Shown piece after piece: positions 20,944-32,412 of a stretch of 64,000 nucleotides of DNA. A program made the position numbers and the translations under genes. Under the pieces are notes generated by a model. That model saw nothing but the letters and a program-made list of their open reading frames with translations, was not told the origin of the DNA and did no database searches. The DNA is from Linnemannia schmuckeri (Eukaryota; Mortierellomycota; Mortierellomycetes; Mortierellales; Mortierellaceae), in contig JANATG010000010.1 of NCBI GenBank assembly GCA_029449235.1, forward strand, positions 1,116,001 through 1,180,000. The letters are read 5' to 3'. Every line of letters begins with the position of its first letter. Position 1 is the first letter of the stretch.

Positions 20944-23753
20944 ATGTCCGCTCCCGTTGCCACCGCTGACGTCCAGGCCGCCGCTGCCGCCCCCGTCGCC
21001 CCCGCTGCCGCCAACCACTTGAGCTTGGAGCAGCAGCAGCAGATTGCCGCCGCTCAGGCCCAGGCTGCCCAGGCTGCCCACTTTGCCCCTGTCCCTGCCG
21101 CTGCCCCCACCGCCTCGGCCTCGCTCTACATTGGTGAGCTCGACCCCTCCGTCAACGAGGCTATGTTGTTCGAGATGTTCAACTCGGTCGGCCCTGTCGC
21201 CTCTATCCGTGTCTGCCGTGATGCCGTCACCCGCCGCTCCCTCGGCTACGCCTACGTCAACTTCCATAACGTTGCTGATGGTGAGTTTCTTCAGTTGTGG
21301 TTGTTATCGGATGATGTTCAAATGCATCTTGCATATCTTTTTGGGCATGCATTTTGTTTGCCTTTTGAACATTTATCGAGTTGACTAGAGTGCCGTACTA
21401 GAGCAGAGGCAGGACCCAAGGACTCGGGATACTATTGGTTCTAAATCGGCCTCTTTTGGGACGTCTTCAGGAGCCAGAGAACACAAAGGAAAAAAAAGGA
21501 TCAGCAAGTGATCAAGACCGCATCAGTCAGGAGACTGATGACCGAGGCAGAGAGATCAAGCCTTGACAGAGACAGACAGGATGAGGGATTGATCAGTACA
21601 GGCACAGGCGATCGCACTCATCTCAGGATCTTAGTGCGACCTTTGTTTTTCACAGCCCCGCTTTCAGGACTCAAAATTTTCTTTAACTGCGGGATGAGAT
21701 CTTTTTTAAACAAAAGAGGCAAGTCTGGAAAACAGGAACCAATACAATATCACCGCTGGAGATCAACAGTTCTGCTTTGGCGGGTCATTGTTTTCCACAG
21801 TCCTCGATAAGCAACCGTCAACTGGGACAACTCACTGCATCATCAGCAACAACAGGATCTTATACAAAGTCTGGAACTATGCTCCTGCCTTCGGCTTTGC
21901 TATAACACTCAGGACGGCATATTTAAACGAAAGCCATGAGGAGTACTATCGGCGACTCTGTTATTATCATCCGTTGACCCCTGGATAGCTGGTCCAATTT
22001 CACATAAGCAAAGTATTGGCCTTTCAACTAACCGGACCATCTTTTGATATCAATAGGTGAGCGTGCTTTGGAGACCTTGAACTACACCTTGATCAAGAAC
22101 CGTGCCTGCCGCATCATGTGGTCCCAGCGTGACCCTGCCCTCCGCAAGACCGGAACTGGTAACATCTTCATCAAGAACTTGGATGCCTCCATCGACAACA
22201 AGGCTCTCCACGACACCTTCTCCGCCTTCGGCAACATCTTGTCCTGCAAGGTCGCCACCGAGGAGGGTCAGTCCAAGGGCTACGGTTTCGTTCACTACGA
22301 GACTCACGAGGCTGCTGAGAACGCCATCAAGCATGTCAACGGAATGTTGTTGAACGACAAGAAGGTCTACGTCGGCCACCACATCGCCAAGAAGGAGCGT
22401 CAGTCCAAGGTCGAGGAGATGAAGGCTAACTTCACCAATGTTTACATCAAGAACTTGGATCCCGAGGTCACCCAGGAGGAGGTTGAGGCTCTCTTCACCA
22501 AGTTTGGACCCGTCACTTCCTGCGTCGTCTCCACCGATGAGAACGGCCGCTCCAAGGGATTCGGCTTCATCAACTTTGAGAACCACGAGGATGCCAAGCG
22601 CGCCGTCGATGAGCTCCACGATTCCGAGTACAAGGAGAAGAAGCTGTTCGTCACTCGCGCCCAGAAGAAGGGCGAGCGTGAGGAGGAGCTCAAGAAGCAG
22701 TACGAGCAGCAGAAGATGGAGAAGCTTAGCAAGTACCAGGGTGTCAACCTCTACGTCAAGAACTTGGACGATGAGGTCGATGATGAGAAGCTCCGCCAGG
22801 AGTTCTCTGTCTACGGTGTCATTACTTCGGCCAAGGTCATGCGCGACGAGAAGGCCGCTGCTGAGGGTGAGGAGGCTAAGGGAGCTTCCAAGGGATTCGG
22901 TTTCGTTTGCTTCTCTTCGCCTGATGAGGCCACCAAGGCTGTCACTGAGATGAACGGCCGCATGCTCGGCTCCAAGCCCATCTATGTTGCTCTTGCTCAG
23001 CGCAAGGAGGTCCGCAAGTCGCAGCTCGAGGCCCAGATGGCCCAGCGCTCGCAGATCCGCATGCAGCAGATGCCTGGCCAGATGCCCGGCGGCATGTACC
23101 CTCCTCAGATGTTCTACCCTGGACCTGGTGGCTTCCCTCCCCAGGGTCGCGGTATGGTGTACCCCGGCCAGCCCGGTATGGTTCCCCGTCCTCGCTGGGT
23201 CAACCCCGGCCAGCCCCAGCAGATGCACCCTGGTGCACCCATGCCTGGCTACCCCATGGGCCAGGGCTTCCCTCCCATGGGCCAGGGCCGTCCCCGCGGT
23301 CAGGGTCCCCGCTCGCAGTCCCAGCGTGGCGGTGCTGCCGGTCAGCAGGGTCGTCCCCAGGGAGCTCCCCAGCAGGGACCTACTGGCGCCCCCCGCGGTG
23401 CTCCCGGTGCCGGCCGTGGTGGTTACACCAAGTACACTGGCCAAGCTCGCGCTGCTAACGGCCCCTCTGCCGCTGCCGCTGCTGCTCCCGCTGCTGATGC
23501 CAACACGTTGACCGCGGCCGCCTTGGCTGCTGCCGACCCCGATCAGCAGAAGCAGATGGTTGGTGAGCACTTGTACCCCAAGATTGCTGCCCGCCAGCCC
23601 GACTATGCCGGCAAGATCACTGGCATGTTGCTCGAGATGGACAACGGCGAGTTGTTGCACCTCTTGGAGGACAACGAGGCTCTGGATGCCAAGATCGAGG
23701 AGGCCGTCTCTGTCCTCAAGGCTCACGAGACTGAGGCTGAGAAGTCTGCTTAA
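20944..23753 (+). CDS. PAB1: Poly(A)-binding protein, copy A
   Basis: Cytoplasmic poly(A)-tail binding protein linking mRNA tails to eIF4G and to deadenylation. Exons 20944-21280 and 22057-23753 give 677 residues. An Ala/Gln-rich N-terminus precedes four RRMs. RRM1 is at about 60-138 (SLYIGELDPSVNEAMLFEMF), split by the intron inside a Gly codon. RRM2 (GNIFIKNLD, about 149-225), RRM3 (NVYIKNLD, 241-318) and RRM4 (NLYVKNLD, 344-428) follow. A Pro/Gly/Met/Gln linker leads to a C-terminal MLLE domain (about 600-670; KQMVGEHLYPKI, ITGMLLEMDNGELLHLL) that binds PAM2 motifs. The intron (776 nt) is long for this genome. Codon use is strongly biased to C/G endings, as in highly expressed genes. The second exon is nearly identical to copy B at 49860-52687; exon 1 and the intron are not. 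Confidence 0.97.
22057..23753 (+). repeat. Arm of long inverted repeat (PABP exon 2, copy A)
   Basis: This 1697-nt exon is matched in reverse orientation by 49860-51556, also exactly 1697 nt. A few clustered differences occur in the first 420 nt and at the last 30 nt. From about 22475 to 23725 I found no difference in the stretches compared base by base, and both the coding frame and the +1 frame translate identically in the two copies. Confidence 0.9.
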
Positions 23754-26700
23754 AGCGCTTGCTTCTTTTCTTCCGCCCAAAAAACCAACACCCAATCGAT
23801 CGGAAAATCATCAATCCATGGATGAAGAAAAAAAAAGAGAAGGAAAAAAAACTGAGGCGCGCAGAGTTGTGAGGTCGTTTTAAAAGGAGGACGGAAATCG
23901 CGAGGCGTCAATGACTAGCTCCTTTGTTGTTGTTATTGATACCACCCTTTTCACCTTTCTTACTTTATTTCATTATTTTTGCATTCGTTTTTATTTTTTG
24001 CTTTTTCCTTTTTTTTGTTGAAGAACTATGAGTACGAGGAGAGAAATGACCAACAAAGAATAAATTTTTCAGCCTGGGCAAAGGTTTCTCGAAAGAGAGA
24101 AAAAAAAAAAATACGAACGCGTTCTCCTATTTTGCTGATGTTTGTTGTATCATTGTCGTTCGCAATGGCTAGGATGGTTTTTTATTTCCCAAAACTTCTC
24201 CACACGTGTGTTGATCAGAAGAGAGTCCGATAGATCAAGTCCTGCATTTGCCACAGCATTTCAGTTTGTTACGTGATACAGGGTCCAACGACACACGTGG
24301 AGTCCAAACTTTCATTTCGTACTTATTCTTTTAACCTCTTTCTTTTTTATTTCCTCAGGCGTCTTTGTTTTACTCCGAAGACGATTGCTTGTTTGGTCGT
24401 TCACAAGCTTGGCTATAGGGTGCCTACGTCTTCAATGGAGGTACTAGTGTCTCCGAAAATTAGTGTTGGTTTTGTTTTTGGTAAGGTCCATTAACCACTG
24501 CAATGGCATGACCGAGAGCTATTTTAGCGCAACTTGCTAAGCTGTTCAATGTTGGGAACAATTGATCACCAAGAAAAAAAAACGGGACGGAAAAGAAAAC
24601 GCGACAGCAATCAGACGCATTAGAACCTTGAGAGGGTTAGGGTGATTGACAAGAGCAGACACGATGTGGGTACAAAGGTCGAGAATGTGTACGCATGATG
24701 CAGATGTATGAAAGAGTTCGCGCAGATAATTTGATGTTGATACCACGAGAGCTTGCTGAATTTGTTTCTATTCTTGTTGTTCGCTGAATCGTACGCGTGC
24801 CACGTTGCAGTTGACAGCCTCTTTGACTAACTCTTCGCCTTTTTCTTCTTACGCCTTTTTTGGTTTCTTTATTTCGTCTGCTCTTTATCCTGTTTTTTTT
24901 ATTGACTCTTCAATATTGGTTTCATTAACGGCACCACAAGCTCCTTGATTGTACATTCCATCGCCCTAATCAAGCCGGTAAAAAAAGGGGCAGAAATGTG
25001 AAGTGATGAAATATAGTACCCTTCCTGAAGAGCAATAAATAAGACATCGAAAACAAAAAAGTAAGAGGTTACCAAGCGGACCCGCGGCTTTAAGCCAATA
25101 CCAGAGACAGATAAATCCCCCACTAAATCTCTTCATATACATAACTCGATACGCCTCTTTGGCCTCTGAACACCATATCGGTTATCTTCTGCAATTTGCT
25201 CACAAAGAACACTTGAGACATACTTACGTCCTCTATCAGCATACATCGGAGGGGCTTCTCGAATTTGAATTTGTACGCTGAAAAACAGGAACAAATGGAC
25301 GAGTATGACAGCAGCAATCGCAAAATTCACACTTCGCCATCAGACTCGTTCTCATGTTAAAAAAATGCACATTGCCTGAAACCTACTTCGACCCAGCGGA
25401 TCATATCCGTGTCCGCAACTATATCGCGCTCGTACAGGCAGATTTCCTTGCCTAGTGTCGCTATAACAGCCGCGCTTACCGCCTGTCTTCTGAAATTCCC
25501 CTGTCAGTGCTGTCGCTGCAGACCGCAACTAAAAGCCCGCAAACACAAGAAATGACTATCCTCTTGCCTGCCTCGCCGTCCCTCCAAAAAAAAATCGCAA
25601 GTTTTCTCAGTCCAAAAGGAAACATGGAAACTCTTGTCATTTATCCACCCCCTTCAAACAGTCTTTCATTGATGAAAGCCCGTGCCCTACATCACCGTCA
25701 AAAAGCCAACCAGCCAACGCACCATCGCAGAACTCTCGCCTCCAGGAGTCCGAAAAAAAGCCTCAACCAACTTGTTACACTATTTCTTCGCGTCTGCACC
25801 CTCTCAACCAGACAAATCCTCGGCGATAACTAAAAATGTACATATAAAAAAAGGTGGGTCACCAGCAGAGAAGAGCCGGTCAACTTTACCTATCACTGCC
25901 ATCTTTAACACATATCTTTTTAAAGCGAAGCAAGCGCAAAACAATCGACACAACCCTTTGGCCACGTCCTCAACGCAAAAGAAAAACCTCAGATTGAATG
26001 AGACTTTTTTATCCCAGCTTCACCATTTCCATACGACCATACCCAAAACCGCGCCGTCTCCCAGCTACTGCGGTGCCTATCATCGTTACTTATAAGAAGT
26101 CTCAACCCATTCGACCAAGAGAAAAGTCAAGAATTTTTCGTCGTCATCCCTCATCCAAATCACACTCAAGCAGGTTTGTCAAAGCAGTGATCACGTCCGC
26201 ACTACCACCGAGAGCCAGCCCAATCGAGGACCAAGACCAGGACCATCAAATTTTACCACTAGTCAGCTCCTCTCACCACTCTACTCTTTTCTCGAGCTAT
26301 CATCCTGGCGACCGACAACGGCGGCAACGGCAATCCGCTAAGGGCGCGAATCTCGCACGTGAAAATCCTAAATGTGGCCGCGAAATCAAGCAAACTTCAA
26401 GTCACAGTTCTCACCAGACCAAACCAAACCTCATCAAACCAACCTCAACCATGAGTGCACGATCGTCTATGGCGAGGTTCTGACAGCGACAGGGACAATT
26501 TTCCTCGATAGTGCCAACCTTATCTGGTACCTGAAATTTCGATCCACAAGGAAAGAGCGTTACCATTTACGACAACTGCTATCCATGATCCATTTATACA
26601 ATAGAACACTGTTCCTCCCCACATCTCCACAGAATCAAAGCTTGATTTGTGGGCTCCAGATCCGTATAACGGCAATCGAAAGGACAACCAATGTCCAGTC

Positions 26701-27584
26701 TGGAGTTCCACTAGTATCGCTAAATAACAGCGTCGACAAAAAAGCAGGCAACTAGGAATACAATTTTAACAAAAACAAAAGCAAGGCGCGCGCTCAACAT
26801 AAAAGTACCAACATAAGACATCGCTCATCAATGGTATTTTTTTTCAAGTAGGGGGTGGGCGCAATTCAGCTCAATCGCCACCGGCTTCAGCCTCGACGGA
26901 AAAGCAACCAGAAGTAACCCTCAGCTCTGCCACCAAAAAAAAAAAAAGGTAGAGCGCAAGGCAGAGGAGATCGTACCAATCCTTCAATCTTTGCATACCC
27001 CATCAAGTGGCTTCAAACGCTATCAATTAGTCCTATCAGCAAACGCATTCAAGTGAGAAAGAGAGTCAAGTCTATAAAAAAACCTATTGCAACACAAACA
27101 CCTCAATGGAACACGGGACCGCTCTCCTTTAGCGTTTACAGAACAATAATGAAACAAACGCCTCCGTCAAGAAAGAAACAAAGGAAATTTGAAAAAAAAA
27201 AAAAAAAAGTGCCGTTTTATTATTTCTTCTTTCTTCCAAACACAAAATGCAAAATGGTTGGACATCCTGCAGATGATACCTTAACCTTGTTCTTAATTCA
27301 GGCGCGAGGTGAACAATAACACCTTTTTCTTTCTTTCTAGCACAAAATGTTATTCACGAACGAGGAAACAAAAAGACAGGTTTGACACTTTGTGGATAGT
27401 GTCCATGCATTAAGAATTAACTAATGTTGCGTGGATGAGAGAGTGGGGAAAGTGAGAAGAGAGAGAGAGAGAGTGAGTGGGGAGTGTGCAGATGGGAAAG
27501 CATGTGCTGTGTGTCTACGGTAGTGAGATGCCAAAAACTGAAATAAAAAGCAAAGAAAAAAATAGACAAAAAAAACAAAAGATT
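23754..27584. other. Long gene-poor region, 3.8 kb
   Basis: Between convergent PABP copy A (+) and the W2 protein (-). The first 350 nt are PABP 3' flank. The rest contains only short, overlapping frames of no recognisable family, plus an AG run at 27458-27473. A short coding-like stretch at 25354-25455 could be a gene remnant and is listed among findings. No tRNA, transposon ends or long repeats were seen. A small or non-coding RNA gene cannot be excluded by eye. Confidence 0.45.
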
Positions 27585-30500
27585 CTACTCGTCTTCCTCT
27601 TCCTCCTCCTCTTCCTCCTCGTCTTCCTCCTCCTCTTCATCGACTGAGGCTTCAAAGGGAGGACATTGGTCCATCTTGCGCCCTTGTTCATCCGAAACTG
27701 GAGCCTTATCAACTCGGACGCGGCCATTTTGGTGAATGTAGACATTGTTGGTACAAAAGCTAATCCTCCGCTTGCGCTCACATTCCTCGATCCGTTCCAG
27801 CGAGGACGACGTCGACATTTGGTCATCCATACCATCGTCCGATCCAATCACCATCATTCGCTCCTTCTCGGCATCGGCTTGTGCAAAGTCGTCGTCCAGG
27901 CTCTGAAATAAGTTGCGCGGGCTCAACAACTCTTCCCGCGCCAAAAGATCGAGACCAACAATCTTGCCTTGGCCATTAGCGTCAATTGCCTCGTCAAACT
28001 CCTCCTCGTGCTCGTCCTCCGAGTCAGATTCCTCATCCGACTCATCATCGTCCTCCGAATCATCCGAGTCGTCATCCGAGTCATCCTCCTCATCCTCAAG
28101 CCATGCTACAAACTTGGAGCTCTACAAAGATTGAGAGAAAATAACATAGTTAATATCGAGCAACTAGATTCAACACCCGCTTTCCCATGAGGGCTAAGCT
28201 GGGCTGTTAACGTTCAATTTGCCAGTCCCAATAAGGAAATGAATCATCGATCCAGTTGTTTGTCTTACCATGCTGCGTAGACCGTTACCATGGCCAAAAA
28301 CACCCTGAGGCTCCTTGAGCAAACGCCACCACTCCAAGATTGCATCGGCATCCAAAACGTCAAACTTGTATAAGGCCATCAACTGCGCGGTGTGGTTGCG
28401 CATCGACTTGTCGCTCGCCTTGGCATAGCGCTCCAGCTTCTCAAGGAGCATAAGCTGTTCCTTGTGCGACGCTACATAATTGAGCAAAAGTGGAACATAC
28501 ACCGACTTGAACTTTGTCTCCACCGCCACCTTGGCAGTGACACGGTCCCCGGTCTCGGGCATCAAAACTGACCCAGTCCCCCACCCTCCCGTAGCAGGTC
28601 CTCCAGCTTCGACACGCTCCTTCTCCCACCACTTTGTGAGCTCGTGCGTAAGAACCATAACAAGCTCCTCAGGGATGGCATCGTACTTGAGCAGGAGATC
28701 ATCTAATTGAAGGATGGTCCGTGCAGCTGTAAACTTGGCTCGGATGGCTTGATGTAAAAACTTTTCGGCCATCGAATCAAACGTCTCCTCGGCGTCTGCT
28801 GCTGCGTCTTGGGTATCATCCTCAGAAGATTGGGATTGCTCTTTCTTGATCAACAGCTCCATCATTGTACAGGGTGCATCCTCTCCATCGTCGTCATCGC
28901 TGTCATCGCCCTCGTACTCGTTCTCGCCTTGCTCCTCGTTGTCAGATTCAGCGGCGATCGGTAGAGGTGACTGTGCGCGAGCTGGGGTATCAATCGGAGT
29001 AGCAAGGAAGCTAACCTTCTTCTCGCTGTCATCGCCCTGCTCCGTAACTGCAGCGCTGTTGCTGTTGCTGGCGCAATCCTCCACCGCCACCGTTTTTTCC
29101 TCTTGAGCTTGCCAACTATCCTGCCACCCAAGAGACGGGGAGTTGTCCTCTTTGGTCCTGCTCGATTTTTCTGCTTGGATGCACGTTTCCTCCTCTTCCT
29201 CTTCGTCTTCATCGCAGTCGGGAATGTTGGAGTGATGGAGCATCAGGCCTCCGAGTCCTGACGAGAGCGAGTAGGCAGAGCTGTCGTATCCAATCTTATA
29301 TGAGGTAGACTTTTCCTTTAGCTCCTGCATTTCCTGCGTCATCTGCTCAAGCTCTGCACGAAGATTGGCGACCTTGCACTCCTCGGCCTCTAGCTTGCTG
29401 TTGAGCTCCTTCTTGATCTTGAGGTAGATCTGGTCGATCATTGCGCGGTTGTGTCGCTCTGCGGCGAGGTCGGCCTTGGCTTGCTGAAGAGACGACTTTA
29501 GGGTCTTGTTCTTGGCAATGAGACGCTGCATGGACCGCTTGTGTCGAGACCTCTTGTCGAGAGCCATTGCGTCGTCCAAGACCGAGTCTGTGTCGTTGGA
29601 GTCGCTGCCAGGCATCGCCTTATCGTCGTCCTCGGTCTCGAGAGTATCGTAGTCGCTGCTCTCACGTAAACTGGAGTTGGAGGATATGTCTGACTCTGCT
29701 GCTGCACCAGGTGGGGACAGTCCAAGACCTAACTCGGTGGACAATTGAGATCTAGAATTGATGTCGATACGGTTTTTTGTGTTTTGTTTGTATTGTTTGT
29801 TTGTTTGGCAAAGCGCGCATCATACATCAATGGAAGAGAGAAAGAAAAAAAGAAAAAGAGTACATTGGGTAAGGAAGGAGTTTCGGCAGGCGAAAAGAGC
29901 ACATAATATATCACCGGTGATGTGGGTATGCCAAAACAGTTATGACTCTTTGCGGAGAAAAATAAAAAAGAAAAAGGAGGTAGAGCCAATTCGTCCCTTG
30001 TTTGCTCTGGAGTGGTTATTGGCCCCCTACTTTCAATTAGTTTCCTTGTTTGCTTACCTAGCTGACGACCTGGATGCTGCCTTGTGCGAGCGGGCCTCCT
30101 TTGAAAGACGGTTCGACTGGAGGAGCTGGTGCTGGTTCTCAAGATACTGCTCAACATCACCCAAGGCCGGCTCGGGGTCGCTGTTGTGGGCCTCGGCACC
30201 ACTTACGACAGTTGCCAGGGTGACATTAGGTACGGACGAGATAGAAGAAGATGTGGGGATAGGGCCGGACATTGAAGAGGAAGAAGACGAGTTGGTCGAG
30301 ACGACAAAAGAAGGAGTTGATGTTGTCGAAATAGAAGACGCTTGGGAAGGGATTGAGGATGTAGTCTCTGATCGTAGGCTGTTCATAGACTGGATAGGAT
30401 CAGGACGAGGGGCGTGGCGTTGGGTATGATGGGTGCTACTGTAGCTATATTGGCACTCCTTATAGTTGTAATGGTCCTGTTGCTTGTGAGGATAGTCGGT

Positions 30501-30977
30501 TTGACGGAAGTTGCGGTCAAAGTTGTTATGGTGGTCGTACTGTTGATGATGATAGTACTGGTGCTTTTGCCCCATGTTGCCACTAGGCTTTCGCATAAGC
30601 ATAGAACGCTGCTGTGTCGGTTGCTGCGACTGCTGTGGCTGCTGTTGGTGTTGGTGTTGCTGTGGTGGAGTGCTGAAGTGAGAGGAGCGTCTGTTGAAGT
30701 TGGGAGTGGAATTGCTTCGACTGAAGGTGTTGTTGTTATTGTTGTTGTTGCTATTGTTGGTGTTATTGTTGCGGAAGGGTTGGAGAGTGGAGGATTGAGG
30801 AGAGTGCTGGGGCAACACGAGGACTGGAGTCTTTCCCTTCATGGCTTTTGTTCTGGAAATTGAAGCGGTGGTTGGGTTGGAGGTGGAGATAGAGGGGAGA
30901 GACTTGTGAAAAGAACAAGGAAAGGTGGCAGGTGCTGAAGTGAAAGTGAAAGGAGAAGAGGTGGAGGCGGATTTCAT
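27585..30977 (-). CDS. Coiled-coil protein with C-terminal W2 (eIF2B-epsilon/eIF5-type) domain
   Basis: Three exons: 30977-30058, 29751-28269 and 28121-27585, total 979 residues in continuous phase. The first junction rebuilds an Arg codon (AG|A). Residues about 1-306 are low complexity: Asn, Gln, His and Ser runs, then Ser/Thr. Residues about 375-455 form a long coiled coil (QRLIAKNKTLKSSLQQAKAD, KELNSKLEAEECKVANLRAE). An acidic linker follows. Residues about 640-815 resemble the W2 HEAT domain that ends eIF2B-epsilon, eIF5 and 5MP: QLMALYKFDVLDADAILEWW, then SSKFVAWLEDEEDDSDDDS with the typical acidic end. A further acidic tail closes the protein. No nucleotidyltransferase or hexapeptide part of eIF2B-epsilon is present. 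A role in translation control is an inference from the W2 domain alone. The start is uncertain: ATG at 30977 is the most upstream in frame; 30842 is an alternative. Confidence 0.75.
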
Positions 30978-32412
30978 GCAAACGAAGGCCAAGTGAGAGT
31001 GGGGTTGGATGGCTGGCTGAGAGAGTGAGTGTATGCTTTTGATTAAGGAAGTAGACACCGAATAGTAGTTTAAAAGGAAGAAGTAGGGCTGTCAATAATA
31101 GGAATAGTGGTAGCTAACGACAAAGGGTGTACTAAAAGAGGGCTGTTGTTGATGCTGATATGAAAATAGTAGCTGTTGATGTTGTTGTCGAATGAGTTGA
31201 GGTAGAGTGGAGAGGGTGTATCGGACATGTAGTGAGTGGGTGGTAGGGAGTGAATGAGAGTGGGTGTGGGTTGAGGTGGATGTGAGATTTAGATTGAACT
31301 GAAGAGTGAAAACTGAAGAGTCAGAAGTGAGAGTAGAGAGTAAAGAAGTTTTTTTTTTTTTCGGTTCTTTCCGATCGCTGATGTCTGAAACAGAAAAGTT
31401 GGGAGTGTGTTGAAGTGTGAATGTGTGTTGCTGTTGTTGTTTGTCCTGGGAACTGAACAAAAAGAGTAAAAACAGAGGCTGACAAAGAAAGAAAAAAAGT
31501 GCGGCTTGAATGAGGATGTATGTTGATGAATAAAAAGAAGAAAAGAAGTAAATGGTGCAATGACGAAAGACAAGATACAGGCACAGCCAAGAGACAAGGT
31601 AAAATTGCGGAGGCGTAAGAAGGGCAAAAGGGTCATTTCGTAGGGCAACTAGGCCAGCCAAGGAAGCCAAGCCGAAGGAGGGGGGGTGGGGGATTGGTGA
31701 ATTGAGTGAGAGCAATGTTAACTGCGAACTATGCAGCAAATGCGATCGACTGTCATGCGGGAGCCATGCAAAACAATCTTCCTACCGTGATACGATCGCG
31801 GATGACTCAACTCTCGCAGAATGAAATTTTTTCTCTTTTTTGGGTTCGTTGCAGTTGATTTGTCTCTTCCCTTCACTTTGTCTCTTGTTCTCTTGTGCTG
31901 GATTTGGTATCCAGCACAAGAGACAGATTCACATTAAGAATGTATCAGCAGAAGCAAGAACTAGAATAATAAGAAGAAGGCTGAGCATGAGATGAGCAGG
32001 TCGGGTTCATTCAGAGAACATGGGCCAGGCAGGTCCGACAGAAATCGTTGTTCAATATCACTGAGGAGTCATCGAAAGGGACTGCTTCTAAAGCAACCAT
32101 TGCAGACAGACATATTGTATACTCGCCACTTCCTTCTTGAGGAGTCATAGCTCTCCTCGGAGGAAGAAACTTTCTTAAGGCCCGGATCTGCCCACCGATA
32201 TCAGTTGGCACCCAGTTGACAGCGCAACGCCGTCATTCACACAAGTTTTCTTCAGTCTAGCTCGTGTCGTCTTGTCCTAGGACCCCTGCTTGTGTCCAAA
32301 AATAAAACATATCACGTGCACATTTCACACCTTCGCACGTTGGTGCAGGCTTGCAATCCGCTTCCTCTAATCTACTGCATCAATCAAACAAACCAAGGAC
32401 GAAAAACAAGCA
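30978..32412. other. Divergent promoter region, W2 protein and OTU protease
   Basis: About 1.4 kb. 31050-31740 is strongly purine-rich on + (pyrimidine-rich leader type for the minus-strand gene) and is open in one minus frame, but the encoded peptide is low complexity. A perfect 15-bp hairpin lies at 31889-31923. The remainder, up to the ATG at 32413, shows no gene. Confidence 0.5.
31889..31923. repeat. Perfect inverted repeat, 15-bp stem with 5-nt loop
   Basis: Left arm 31889-31903 (TCTCTTGTGCTGGAT), loop TTGGT at 31904-31908, right arm 31909-31923, an exact reverse complement. It lies between two divergently transcribed genes, about 490 nt upstream of the OTU ATG. It could be a hairpin in a leader transcript, a dimeric protein site or a trace of a small mobile element. 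Confidence 0.85.

Noticed and set aside
22050..23795. 581-codon open frame antisense to PABP copy A, with a 579-codon equivalent antisense to copy B (49824-51563)
   Set aside because: Long antisense frames are produced by the strong C/G-ending codon bias of PABP. The peptides are Leu/Gly/Ser-rich repeats of no family, and the two agree only because the sense exons are nearly identical.
25507..26755. Chain of overlapping plus-strand frames of 108-161 codons
   Set aside because: Frames overlap each other in different phases, lack recognisable motifs and have no convincing splice joins; left as intergenic.
31092..31739. 215-codon minus frame upstream of the W2 protein
   Set aside because: Compositionally biased (Phe, Leu, Ser, His) as expected from a C/T-rich leader; no domain and no splice join in frame to the W2 gene was found.
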